Notes: generated by a model not told the origin, from the sequence alone. A stretch of 10,350 nt of DNA from Eubacterium sp. CAG:252 (GCA_000436535.1 FR886249.1:1-10350); one strand, 5' to 3'. Positions 1-6,631 are shown, counted from the first letter of the stretch. A program made the numbers and translations.

Positions 1-196
1 CAAACTGTTCTCTTGAATCCTTATACTTGTGAACAGCTCTAAGGATTGTAACTACTTCCTTCTTTGTTGGAAGAGGTACTGGACCACTCACATTTGCTCC
101 TGTCTTCTTAGCAGTTTCGATGATTTTCTTAGCTGACTGATCGATTAACTGATGATCATAAGCTTTCAGTGTAATTCTTATTACCTGATTTGCCAT
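1..196 (-). CDS. rpsJ: 30S ribosomal protein S10, N-terminal part (runs off left edge)
   Basis: The minus strand from the ATG at 194-196 reads MANQVIRITLKAYDHQLIDQ and continues through SAKKIIETAKKTGANVSGP and PLPTKKEVVTILRAVHKYKD. This is the canonical start of ribosomal protein S10, a 30S head protein that in other bacteria also serves in transcription antitermination as NusE. About 65 codons are present; the rest lies outside the window. The start is fixed by a perfect GGAGGC ribosome binding site at 207-212, separated from the ATG by CGAC and a run of seven T on the coding strand. S10 is normally the first gene of the large S10 ribosomal protein operon, so L3, L4 and others should follow to the left. 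It has its own promoter and a leader of about 260 nt, so here it is not simply a continuation of the tuf transcript. Confidence 0.98.
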   Translation of the reverse strand, partial: MANQVIRITLKAYDHQLIDQSAKKIIETAKKTGANVSGPVPLPTKKEVVTILRAVHKYKDSREQF

Positions 197-455
197 AAAA
201 AAAGTCGCCTCCTTCGCACTTTATTGTTTAAGTACGACAAGCGGTGACTGTACACACTCCCACGTGTATCGAGAATCACCTGTTGGATTATCCCGATTAC
301 CAACGTGTCATTTCTGCATCTTGCAGATGATATTAGGTACAGTGACTTGTCGCCAGATTCTTCGCCGGTCTCTTACCGGCCTTGACATTCGCTCCACGGA
401 AAACCTGCTCTTATGAGCAGCAACCTCACGCTTCTACGCTATCAATGTCACAGCA
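197..455 (-). ncRNA. Structured 5' leader of the S10 operon (candidate autoregulatory leader)
   Basis: About 260 nt lie between the inferred transcription start and rpsJ, and they hold much complementary sequence. Local hairpins on the minus strand are CTGCTC/GAGCAG (405-420), GCCGGT/ACCGGC (364-380), CTGCA/TGCAG (314-326) and GTTGG/CCAAC (282-304). A long-range pairing closes the 3' half: CGACAAG (346-352) with CTTGTCG (235-241), and ACTGTAC (337-343) with GTACAGT (247-253). A hairpin next to the ribosome binding site, TCGTACTT (230-237) with AAGTGCGA (214-221), uses bases 235-237 and therefore excludes part of the long-range stem. S10 operon leaders bound by L4 are known in gammaproteobacteria, and ribosomal-protein leaders are common in Firmicutes. 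I infer a similar role, but I cannot assign this leader to a named class or name its ligand. Confidence 0.65.
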
Positions 456-461
456 AGTATT

Positions 462-490
462 AATATACACTACACTTAATATAAAATCAA
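462..490 (-). promoter_or_regulatory. Promoter of the rpsJ transcript
   Basis: On the minus strand, TTGATT (485-490) and TATATT (462-467) are separated by exactly 17 bases, which is a good sigma-A type promoter. Transcription would start near 455 and produce the long structured leader. This supports separate expression of the S10 operon from tuf. The -35 box touches the arm of the inverted repeat at 489-550. Confidence 0.7.
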
Positions 491-550
491 CCAGAAAAAT
501 ATTATTTTATTGTATTTTTTTTAATACAATTCAGTAACATTTTTCTGGTT
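489..550 (-). terminator. Nested AT-rich inverted repeat after the ABC-F gene, possible terminator
   Basis: The arms AACCAGAAAAAT (489-500) and ATTTTTCTGGTT (539-550) are perfect 12-bp inverted repeats. Inside them lies a second pair, TTGTATT (510-516) and AATACAA (523-529). Because the arms are A/T-rich, transcripts in either direction carry U runs. It sits about 140 bp beyond the ABC-F stop codon and directly upstream of the rpsJ promoter. It may end the ABC-F transcript or extrude as a cruciform next to the promoter. It is not a classic compact GC-rich terminator, so this call is tentative. Confidence 0.4.
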
Positions 551-691
551 AAATTTTTATCCATATTTGCTGCCATTTATCCACAAATATGCATTATTTT
601 ATGAATATTTATAAACATTTATGTCACATTATAAACCACGCAAAGCACAGAAACTATATACAGTTACCACCATACACTCATTTATGCAATT
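551..691. other. AT-rich spacer without recognisable content
   Basis: These 141 bases between the inverted repeat and the ABC-F stop codon are AT-rich. I see no convincing gene, promoter or strong hairpin in them. Confidence 0.5.
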
Positions 692-2602
692 CTATTGATT
701 AGCAATCCTTTCTGCGAGGTCATTAAGATATACCCATCTGTCCATCTTTTCCTCAAGCTGTTTTTCTTTTTCAGCTTTTTCCCTGGACAGGTCGTTGAGC
801 TTTCCATAGTCAGTTGCACACTTAGCCATCTCGTTATCAATTCTTTCTATAGCACTTTCTAACGCTGCTATATCATCGTCAATAGTTTCATACTCTTTCT
901 GTTCCTTATAAGTAAACTTAAGTCTTTCACTTCTTGACTTGTTATACTCCTTACTTGTAAGTGTCTTATTGCCCGATGCAGCTTTCTGCACACCGTCCAT
1001 AGATATATCGCCGTTACTTCCTGTCATACCGCCTGCTGCCGCACCGCTGCCTGATACCAAACCATTACCTGACAATGCTGCACCTTTCGATATTCCATTT
1101 CCTGACACATTATATATAGAAGAAACACATTTTTCCTTATAGTCAGAATAGCCTCCCTCATACTGTGTAAGGTGGCCTCCCGCCTCAAATGCAAATATTC
1201 TGTCGACTGTTCTGTCAAGGAAATATCTGTCGTGCGAAACTGTTATGACAATTCCTGCAAAACCATCGAGATAATCCTCAAGAATTTCAAGAGTTTCTAT
1301 ATCAAGGTCATTAGTCGGCTCATCAAGGATAAGCACATTTGGCGCACTCATAAGCACGCTCAGCAGATAAAGTCTTCTCTTCTCTCCTCCGGACAGCTTT
1401 CTTATCGGTGTCCACTGCTGCTTAGGTGAGAATAAGAACTTTTCACACATCTGGCTTGCCGTTGCCTTGCCATCTACAGTCTGCACATATTCGCCTATGC
1501 TTCTTACAAACTCAAGCACAGTCTGATTTTCGTCAAGTGGCTCATTTTCCTGCATAAAGTAACCTATATGTACTGTATCACCTATCTCAACATTTCCACT
1601 GTCTGGCTGTATCTGCCCTGTTATTATCTTCATAAGTGTCGACTTGCCGCAGCCGTTGCTTCCTATTATACCAATTCGGTCATCTCTTAAGAAAATATAC
1701 GAAAAATCATTAATGTATGTATGTCCGTCATATGCTTTGGTTATGTTGTTAAGCTCTATCGTCTTCTTGCCAAGCCTTCTGCTTACAGAGCTCATATCCA
1801 TAAGACTCTTGTCAAACTTAGCCCTTGCCTCACGGGAGGCCTCCTTCATATCCTCAAAACGGTCTATTCTTGCCTGCTGCTTTGTGGAACGCGCCTGACA
1901 GCCCCTTCTTATCCACTCAAGCTCACGTCTTAAGGTATTCTGCCTCTTAGCTTCGGTTGCCCTTTCCATCTGCTCTCTTTCAGTCTTAAGCTCAAGGAAA
2001 CCGGAATAGTTTGACTCATAACTATAAAGTGCGGCATGGTCTATCTCAACTATCTTGTTAGTTACATTGTCAAGGAAGTACCTGTCATGCGTTACCATAA
2101 GAAGCTCGCCCTTAAATGCCTTAATATACTGCTCAAGCCACACAACCATATCATTATCAAGATGATTAGTCGGCTCATCAAGTATAAGCACTTCTGTTGG
2201 CTCTACAAGCGCCTTTGCAAGTGCAACTCTTTTCTTCTGTCCGCCTGACAGCATATCCATAGGTGCATCAAATGTACCTATACCAAGCTTATTAAGTATC
2301 TCCTTTGCCTCTGCTTCACTTGCATGTGCCTTTCCTCTTAATACATAAGAAATAACAGTCTCATCCTTTATATGGTCTGGTGACTGTGCAAGATATGTAA
2401 CAGTAACATTTCTTCCTTTTATGACATTTCCCTCATCCGGTTCCTCAATCCCTGCTATTATCTTAAGCAGTGTCGACTTTCCAGTTCCGTTCACACCTAT
2501 AATTCCAACCTTGTCACCCTTGTTTATTCCAAGTGTGACATTATCAAGCAGAACTTTCTCGCCAAATGTCTTGCTTACTTTTTCTACATTTAATATATTC
2601 AC
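692..2602 (-). CDS. ABC-F family ATPase, Uup/YfmR-type ribosome-associated protein
   Basis: This 636-residue cytoplasmic protein has two fused ABC ATPase domains and no membrane segments. Domain 1 has Walker A GVNGTGKST (36-44), signature LSGGQKKR (118-125) and LDEPTNHLD (141-149). Domain 2 has Walker A GSNGCGKST near 314-322, signature LSGGEKRR near 401-408 and LDEPTNDLD near 426-434. The linker between the domains carries a basic helical stretch (WIRRGCQARSTKQQARIDRF) like the Uup/YfmR P-site tRNA interaction motif. An unusual Gly/Ser-rich linker (about 499-546) precedes a C-terminal coiled coil (547-636), the DNA/RNA-binding tail typical of Uup. ABC-F factors of this clade bind the ribosomal E site and relieve stalling or help assembly; an antibiotic-resistance role is possible but not indicated. 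The start is GTG, with AGAAAGG about 7-10 bases upstream. The gene lies 82 bp after the SulP gene, with no clear terminator between, so co-transcription is likely. Confidence 0.9.
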   Translation of the reverse strand: MNILNVEKVSKTFGEKVLLDNVTLGINKGDKVGIIGVNGTGKSTLLKIIAGIEEPDEGNVIKGRNVTVTYLAQSPDHIKDETVISYVLRGKAHASEAEAKEILNKLGIGTFDAPMDMLSGGQKKRVALAKALVEPTEVLILDEPTNHLDNDMVVWLEQYIKAFKGELLMVTHDRYFLDNVTNKIVEIDHAALYSYESNYSGFLELKTEREQMERATEAKRQNTLRRELEWIRRGCQARSTKQQARIDRFEDMKEASREARAKFDKSLMDMSSVSRRLGKKTIELNNITKAYDGHTYINDFSYIFLRDDRIGIIGSNGCGKSTLMKIITGQIQPDSGNVEIGDTVHIGYFMQENEPLDENQTVLEFVRSIGEYVQTVDGKATASQMCEKFLFSPKQQWTPIRKLSGGEKRRLYLLSVLMSAPNVLILDEPTNDLDIETLEILEDYLDGFAGIVITVSHDRYFLDRTVDRIFAFEAGGHLTQYEGGYSDYKEKCVSSIYNVSGNGISKGAALSGNGLVSGSGAAAGGMTGSNGDISMDGVQKAASGNKTLTSKEYNKSRSERLKFTYKEQKEYETIDDDIAALESAIERIDNEMAKCATDYGKLNDLSREKAEKEKQLEEKMDRWVYLNDLAERIANQ

Positions 2603-2634
2603 AACTATAACCTTTCTATAATGTTCTCTTTTGA

Positions 2635-2655
2635 CACTTACATCATAATTAAGTG
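2635..2655 (-). other. Small hairpin between the SulP and ABC-F genes
   Basis: CACTTA (2635-2640) and TAAGTG (2650-2655) form a 6-bp stem with a 9-nt loop in the 82-bp gap. No U run follows on the minus strand, so it is not a convincing terminator. It might be an mRNA processing site or mean nothing. Confidence 0.2.
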
Positions 2656-2684
2656 CTTATCATTTATATAAACTATCTGCTCTC

Positions 2685-4931
2685 TTATTCTTCATCAATT
2701 ATATCAACTGCTTTATCACCTATATAATCTTCACCAACATCATCCAGCTTATATAGCTTCTTCATCTTTACAGCAAGCTCCGGCTTTTCCTTCTCAAGCT
2801 TGCTTATATGCTCCATTCTGCGCTCCATCATATGCTTATACGCCTCAGGATTATTCTCCTTGAAATGCAGCATAACTTCTTTTCTGTGCTGTCTAAGATG
2901 CGTAAGGGCATCCGGATTAAGCTTCGCAATCTTTGCCTCAAGTCTTAATCTTCGCTCCTCTATTCTTTCTTCTAACTCTTCAGCGTTACTGTTATTCTGT
3001 GCAAGCTCTGATAAATGCATCTCAACTCTTTCAAGAAGCTCATCCTCATCAAACAGACCGATACGTCCCCACGCATTTTTACTTTCAGCTTCTATAAGTA
3101 CATTATCCGTGAGATGTTCACTGTTTTCTTCCATATGTGTAATATCATCAGTCATCTGCACCGCAAACTTATCAAGCCACTCAGATGCATCCTCGCCAAA
3201 TGCCCACTCTATCTCAGCAAGTCTTTCATTGTCCTCTATGAAGTCCTTATGTACTTCTGTCTGCTCAGGTGTGCCTACAAGCGGATAAGGTCTGTCAACG
3301 CCTGCATCTCTTAGGGCAAGCGATATTGTTCTTCGCGTAACACCCTCTTCCACAAGACAGCCTGCACCAAGCTTTCTTAGCTGGTCATTAACATTGTCAA
3401 CATGCTCTGTTATATAGAAATGTATCCCTTTGTCTTTAAGCAGCTTATTAAAGGAAACAAGCCTGTCTGCTGCCGTTATATCTATACTTCCGATACCACT
3501 TGCATCAACTATCACAACCTTTGTATCGTCTTTAATTGCATTTTCAATATCCTGCAAAAATGTAGACACATTTGCAAAGAAAAGATTACCGCTAAACCTA
3601 TACAAAAGAGTATGCTCTATCTCAAGCGCGTTCTTATTACGGTTAAGATTATAAAAGCCCTCGTGCCCCGGTATGCATCCAAGAAATGACCTAGGAGGAA
3701 CAACTGCTCTTATGATTACTGCAATAAATGATAAGATAACACCTATAATAACTCCGTATATCGTTCCAAATAAAAGCACTCCGAACATAGCTGCAAGGAA
3801 TATGAAGAACTCTGCCCTGTTGACTTTTCTTAGCTTACCCGCAAGCTTATACTCAACTATGCCGATAAGTGCCGCAACGACTATTCCTGTAAGTATAGGA
3901 ACGGGAAGATACTCAAGCAGCGGTGTTGCAAAAAGAACAACAACAAGCATAGTTACCGCCGCCGTAACAGACATAAGCTGTGACTTGCATCCAAACTGGT
4001 CTGCAATACCCGTTCGTGATACACTTCCATTAAGCGGACAGCTTCCTGAAACTGCTGATGCAACATTGGCAAGTGAATACGCAAGAACTTCCCTGTTATT
4101 GTCGACCTTGTATCCGTACCTGTTAGCATAGTTATTAGTAGCAAGTAATGTCTGCGCCATAATGACAAGCGCGCATGTAAGTCCGAGAACAATTATATCA
4201 GATGTATTATTACGAAGTAATGTAATATCAGGAATAACAATCTTAGGAAAGCCTGCATCAACGTGCGGAAGTAGCCTTACACCGTATCTGTCTATATGTA
4301 AAAATGCTGTTGCCATAGCTCCAAGTGCCATAAGCATGACCGACATCGGAAACTTTGGCATATATTTCTTGCATACAAGAATTATTATAACTGTTCCAAA
4401 ACCAAGAACCGCTGACAATACGTTAAAGTACTGAAGCTGGTCTGCTATATGTAGAAGCAGTGCTATAAGTTCGCCTGTGCCTGCCGCCCCACCAAACAGC
4501 TTAGGAACCTGCATAAGTATAATTGTTATTCCAATTCCGCTTATGAAGCCTCCCATAACCGGAGTTGATATGTAGTTGACTATCCTTCCAGCCTTTATAA
4601 GACTGAATATAAGAAGCCACGCCGCAACCACAAGCGTTATAACGGGCACGAGTCGCATAGCTTCATCTGAACCGGTCGTTATTCCAAGTGTCGCAAGTGT
4701 TCCGCCGACAAGCACTGCCGGAGTTGCATCCACGCCAAATACAAACTGTGGTGAGCTTGTTGTAAGTGCATACACAAGCACAGGAATTAATGAGCCGTAC
4801 AGACCATACGCCGCTGGAAGTCCCGCTATCTGTGCATATCCCATAGATATAGGTATTGACACAAGCGCCACAATAATACCTGCTATAATATCGTTCTTTG
4901 CCGTCTTAAAAGATATATTCTTCAAATGCAT
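2685..4931 (-). CDS. SulP/SLC26 family inorganic anion transporter with STAS domain and long C-terminal extension
   Basis: This 748-residue inner-membrane protein has an N-terminal half (about 1-425) of many hydrophobic helices. It opens with the SulP pattern AGIIVALVSIPISMGYAQIA and carries the conserved NGSVSRTGIADQ segment. A STAS domain follows at about 430-545, including VVIVDASGIGSIDITAADRL. Family members carry sulfate, bicarbonate or related anions, usually coupled to protons or sodium; the substrate here cannot be read from sequence. Bacterial SulP proteins commonly end soon after STAS at about 550-590 residues. This one has roughly 200 more charged residues, ending in helical 22-residue repeats (672-693, 694-715 and a partial copy from 716). 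Its start is ATG with GGAAGGGG just upstream, and it has its own promoter at 4966-4994. The ABC-F gene probably shares its transcript. Confidence 0.9.
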   Translation of the reverse strand: MHLKNISFKTAKNDIIAGIIVALVSIPISMGYAQIAGLPAAYGLYGSLIPVLVYALTTSSPQFVFGVDATPAVLVGGTLATLGITTGSDEAMRLVPVITLVVAAWLLIFSLIKAGRIVNYISTPVMGGFISGIGITIILMQVPKLFGGAAGTGELIALLLHIADQLQYFNVLSAVLGFGTVIIILVCKKYMPKFPMSVMLMALGAMATAFLHIDRYGVRLLPHVDAGFPKIVIPDITLLRNNTSDIIVLGLTCALVIMAQTLLATNNYANRYGYKVDNNREVLAYSLANVASAVSGSCPLNGSVSRTGIADQFGCKSQLMSVTAAVTMLVVVLFATPLLEYLPVPILTGIVVAALIGIVEYKLAGKLRKVNRAEFFIFLAAMFGVLLFGTIYGVIIGVILSFIAVIIRAVVPPRSFLGCIPGHEGFYNLNRNKNALEIEHTLLYRFSGNLFFANVSTFLQDIENAIKDDTKVVIVDASGIGSIDITAADRLVSFNKLLKDKGIHFYITEHVDNVNDQLRKLGAGCLVEEGVTRRTISLALRDAGVDRPYPLVGTPEQTEVHKDFIEDNERLAEIEWAFGEDASEWLDKFAVQMTDDITHMEENSEHLTDNVLIEAESKNAWGRIGLFDEDELLERVEMHLSELAQNNSNAEELEERIEERRLRLEAKIAKLNPDALTHLRQHRKEVMLHFKENNPEAYKHMMERRMEHISKLEKEKPELAVKMKKLYKLDDVGEDYIGDKAVDIIDEE

Positions 4932-4965
4932 ATTCCCCTTCCTTATTATGTTTTCTTATCCGTTT

Positions 4966-4994
4966 ATGTTACAGTAAAAATATGGATTTTTCAA
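4966..4994 (-). promoter_or_regulatory. Probable promoter of the SulP gene
   Basis: On the minus strand, TTGAAA (4989-4994) and TAACAT (4966-4971) are 17 bases apart, with the SulP start codon about 35 bases beyond the -10 box. The -10 box matches consensus at four of six positions, so the call is moderate. Confidence 0.5.
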
Positions 4995-5024
4995 TAAAAT
5001 TTATCTTAACAATATGTTACTGTA

Positions 5025-5107
5025 CAGAACCTATGCATGGCATTTTGGTGGCTGGTTCTGAACAATAACCAGCTTTACACAAAAATACCTGCATCGCCAT
5101 GTGTAAA
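5025..5107. repeat. Cluster of short inverted repeats between two divergent promoters
   Basis: Three inverted repeats overlap or adjoin: CAGAACC (5025-5031) with GGTTCTG (5054-5060); GCTGGTT (5051-5057) with AACCAGC (5067-5073); and TTTACACA (5074-5081) with TGTGTAAA (5100-5107). The first two share bases 5054-5057, so only one can form at a time. The cluster lies between the leftward SulP promoter and the rightward E1 promoter. It may be an operator region, a relic of an insertion, or a folded RNA if transcribed. Confidence 0.4.
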
Positions 5108-5116
5108 AACATTTCC

Positions 5117-5146
5117 TTGCCCTTATCATATGGAATGTTATATACT
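5117..5146 (+). promoter_or_regulatory. Promoter feeding structured RNA E1 and the methyltransferase
   Basis: TTGCCC (5117-5122) and TATACT (5141-5146) are 18 bases apart. The inferred start near 5153 is only a few bases before the first stem of E1 (5162). E1 would therefore be the very 5' end of the transcript. Confidence 0.5.
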
Positions 5147-5157
5147 TATATAAGGAT

Positions 5158-5354
5158 ATCAGGGTCTAAAGGTCTAAACCCACATGAGCTTGCTCATAGG
5201 TGGGTGAATGACCTTGTGACCCGCCCCAATATGAGCATAAAAGTGGGATGATAGTCCCACGATATGCGAATATTGGGTAGGATTGTGGAAGTGCGTAGCA
5301 CGGAACAATCCGTAGGTATCATAGTTGAGGGCTTTTGACCCCAACATCATATAA
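5158..5354 (+). ncRNA. Structured RNA element E1 (four consecutive stem-loops), upstream of the methyltransferase
   Basis: Nearly every base of this stretch can be placed in one of four nested stem-loops. Stem A: GGGTC (5162-5166)/GACCC (5218-5222), AAGGTC (5169-5174)/GACCTT (5210-5215), CCCAC (5179-5183)/GTGGG (5200-5204), ATGAG (5184-5188)/CTCAT (5193-5197). Stem B: CCCAATAT (5225-5232)/ATATTGGG (5270-5277), a symmetric GA/GA internal loop, GCAT (5235-5238)/ATGC (5264-5267), and GTGGGA (5243-5248)/TCCCAC (5255-5260). Stem C: GGATTGT (5280-5286)/ACAATCC (5305-5311) with inner GTGC/GCAC. Stem D: TTG-GGG/CCC-CAA (5325-5344). The last 64 nt recur on the opposite strand at 8059-8121. It starts at the inferred transcription start and ends about 50 bases before the methyltransferase ATG. 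It may be a riboswitch-like leader, an independent RNA, or a mobile element end with guide-RNA-like structure. I do not recognise the class with certainty. Confidence 0.75.
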
Positions 5355-5403
5355 GTATTTTATAATCAGCTACAATTATATAACGAAAGGAATTACATAA
5401 TAT

Positions 5404-6303
5404 ATGTTTATTGCAGATAACTGGAAAGACTACGAAGTTATAGATACATCCTGCGGTGAAAAACTTGAGCGATGGGGAGATTATATCCTCGTCCGTCCCG
5501 ACCCTCAGGTTATATGGGATACACCTAAGGACGATAAAAGATGGAAGCATATGAACGGTCACTATCACAGAAGTTCTAAAGGCGGCGGTGAATGGGAATT
5601 CTTTGACCTTCCACAGAGCTGGACTATCAACTATCAGAGTCCTTCCCTTGATGTACCTCTCACATTTAACTTAAAGCCATTCAGCTTCAAGCACACTGGT
5701 ATATTCCCAGAACAGGCTGCTAACTGGGACTGGTTCTCTGGAATTATAAAGAAAGCCAAAGAAAATGACCATGAAAGACAGATAAAGGTTCTCAACCTTT
5801 TTGCATACACAGGCGGCGCAACTCTTGCATGTGCTGCTGCCGGTGCCCATGTTACACATGTAGATGCCTCTAAAGGTATAATTGCATGGGCCAAGGAAAA
5901 TGCTACATCATCCGGTCTTATCGACAAACCAATCCGCTGGATAGTTGACGACTGTGTTAAGTTTGTTGAGAGAGAAATAAGACGTGGCAACCACTATGAT
6001 GCTATTATCATGGACCCTCCATCATACGGCAGAGGGCCTAAGGGTGAGATATGGAAGATAGAAGAGGCTATCCATCCACTTGTAAAGCTTTGTGCAAAGC
6101 TTCTTTGTGACAAGCCTTTATTCTTCCTCATCAACTCATACACAACAGGTCTCCAGCCAGCAGTTCTTACATATATGTTAAGTACTGAACTTAAAGACTT
6201 TGACGGATATTGCAGTTCTAATGAAGTCGGACTTCCTGTATCATCCAACGGACTTGTGCTTCCTTGCGGAGCTTCTGGAAGATGGTGCGGTTCGGAGTAT
6301 TAA
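5404..6303 (+). CDS. Class I SAM-dependent methyltransferase, probably RNA-modifying (COG1092-like)
   Basis: This 299-residue cytoplasmic protein has the Rossmann SAM-binding motif VLNLFAYTGGAT (129-140), an acidic ribose-binding position at VDAS (153-156) and the catalytic motif DPPSYGRG (204-211). The DPPSY-type motif and overall layout resemble the catalytic domain of the RlmI/RlmK-like rRNA methyltransferase group, without an N-terminal PUA domain. The exact nucleotide target is unknown. The start is ATG at 5404-5406, with GAAAGGA about 12 bases upstream, a slightly long spacing. Length fits stand-alone relatives, and the C-terminus (LPCGASGRW, then CGSEY) appears complete. The last codons lie inside the first copy of a 66-bp tandem repeat. 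It is the only plus-strand gene of the window and is expressed through the structured leader E1, with a likely terminator at 6473-6502. Confidence 0.85.
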   Translation: MFIADNWKDYEVIDTSCGEKLERWGDYILVRPDPQVIWDTPKDDKRWKHMNGHYHRSSKGGGEWEFFDLPQSWTINYQSPSLDVPLTFNLKPFSFKHTGIFPEQAANWDWFSGIIKKAKENDHERQIKVLNLFAYTGGATLACAAAGAHVTHVDASKGIIAWAKENATSSGLIDKPIRWIVDDCVKFVEREIRRGNHYDAIIMDPPSYGRGPKGEIWKIEEAIHPLVKLCAKLLCDKPLFFLINSYTTGLQPAVLTYMLSTELKDFDGYCSSNEVGLPVSSNGLVLPCGASGRWCGSEY

Positions 6304-6440
6304 TAAATTAAGAACCTGTCGATTATGTTAATTAACTTATTGGCGTATGCGTATGGTTCAGAGTATTAATAAACTAAAAATTTTCTGATTATGTTAATTA
6401 ACTTGTTGACGTATGCGCACAATTCAAAGTATTAATAAAC
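6289..6440 (+). repeat. 66-bp tandem repeat, about 2.3 copies, spanning the methyltransferase stop codon
   Basis: The block starting GGTTC-GAGTATTAATAAA recurs at 6289, 6355 and 6421 with a period of exactly 66 bp. Copies 1 and 2 are full and share a core containing the palindrome GTTAATTAAC followed by TT-TTG-CGTATGCG. Copy 3 keeps only its first 20 or so bases before running into the inverted-repeat element at 6436. The stop codon of the methyltransferase lies in copy 1. Because 66 is a multiple of three, the same stop context is repeated in frame. Confidence 0.9.
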
Positions 6441-6585
6441 TATAAATGAGAGAATTTAAAATATTGTACAATTATGTCTGCGCTACAAAGACATATTTTT
6501 TGTGTAATCTATTGAAATGTATCTATACACAAATAAAGGTAACTTACTTTTGTACTTTTTTCTTTATTCGTTCATTTATAGTTTA
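6436..6585. repeat. 150-bp inverted-repeat element, MITE-like or long foldback
   Basis: Perfect 14-bp terminal inverted repeats, TAAACTATAAATGA (6436-6449) and TCATTTATAGTTTA (6572-6585), enclose 122 bp. Nested inside in the right order are GTACAA (6466-6471)/TTGTAC (6550-6555), the hairpin at 6473-6495, and TTTGTGTA (6499-6506)/TACACAAA (6526-6533). The arrangement could be a miniature mobile element or a branched RNA fold. It has no coding capacity. I see no clear target-site duplication. Confidence 0.55.
6473..6502 (+). terminator. Probable terminator of the methyltransferase transcript
   Basis: TATGTCT (6473-6479) and AGACATA (6489-6495) form a 7-bp stem with a 9-nt loop, followed by six T (6496-6501). 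It lies 170 bp after the methyltransferase stop codon, inside the 150-bp inverted-repeat element. Confidence 0.55.
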
Positions 6586-6589
6586 ATTT

Positions 6590-6631
6590 AAAAAGCTGGA
6601 CATGTATTATAATACACATCCAGCTTTTTTG
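6590..6631 (-). terminator. Strong bidirectional terminator behind the first oxidoreductase
   Basis: AAAAAGCTGGA (6590-6600) and TCCAGCTTTTTT (6619-6630) form a long stem, extended by the inner palindrome TGTATTATAATACA (6603-6616). Poly-U would follow the stem in transcripts of either strand. It lies just after the flagellin-like fragment, whose natural terminator it may once have been. It now probably ends the oxidoreductase transcript from the right. Confidence 0.85.

Noticed and set aside
2603..2684. Regulatory leader (uup-type RNA motif) before the ABC-F gene
   Set aside because: Only an isolated 6-bp hairpin is visible in 82 bases; there is not enough structure to support a leader class.
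2800..3288. Plus-strand open frame of 162 codons opposite the SulP gene
   Set aside because: Antisense shadow of a well-supported gene, with Ser/Cys/Leu-rich composition and no start signal or family resemblance.
3673..4131. Plus-strand open frame of 152 codons opposite the SulP membrane domain
   Set aside because: Antisense shadow; the minus-strand frame has a clear conserved transporter sequence.
5335..5366. Outward promoter made of TTGACC in stem D of E1 and TATAAT in the flank
   Set aside because: The spacer is 20 bases, too long for a good sigma-A promoter; the promoter at 5117-5146 is better placed.
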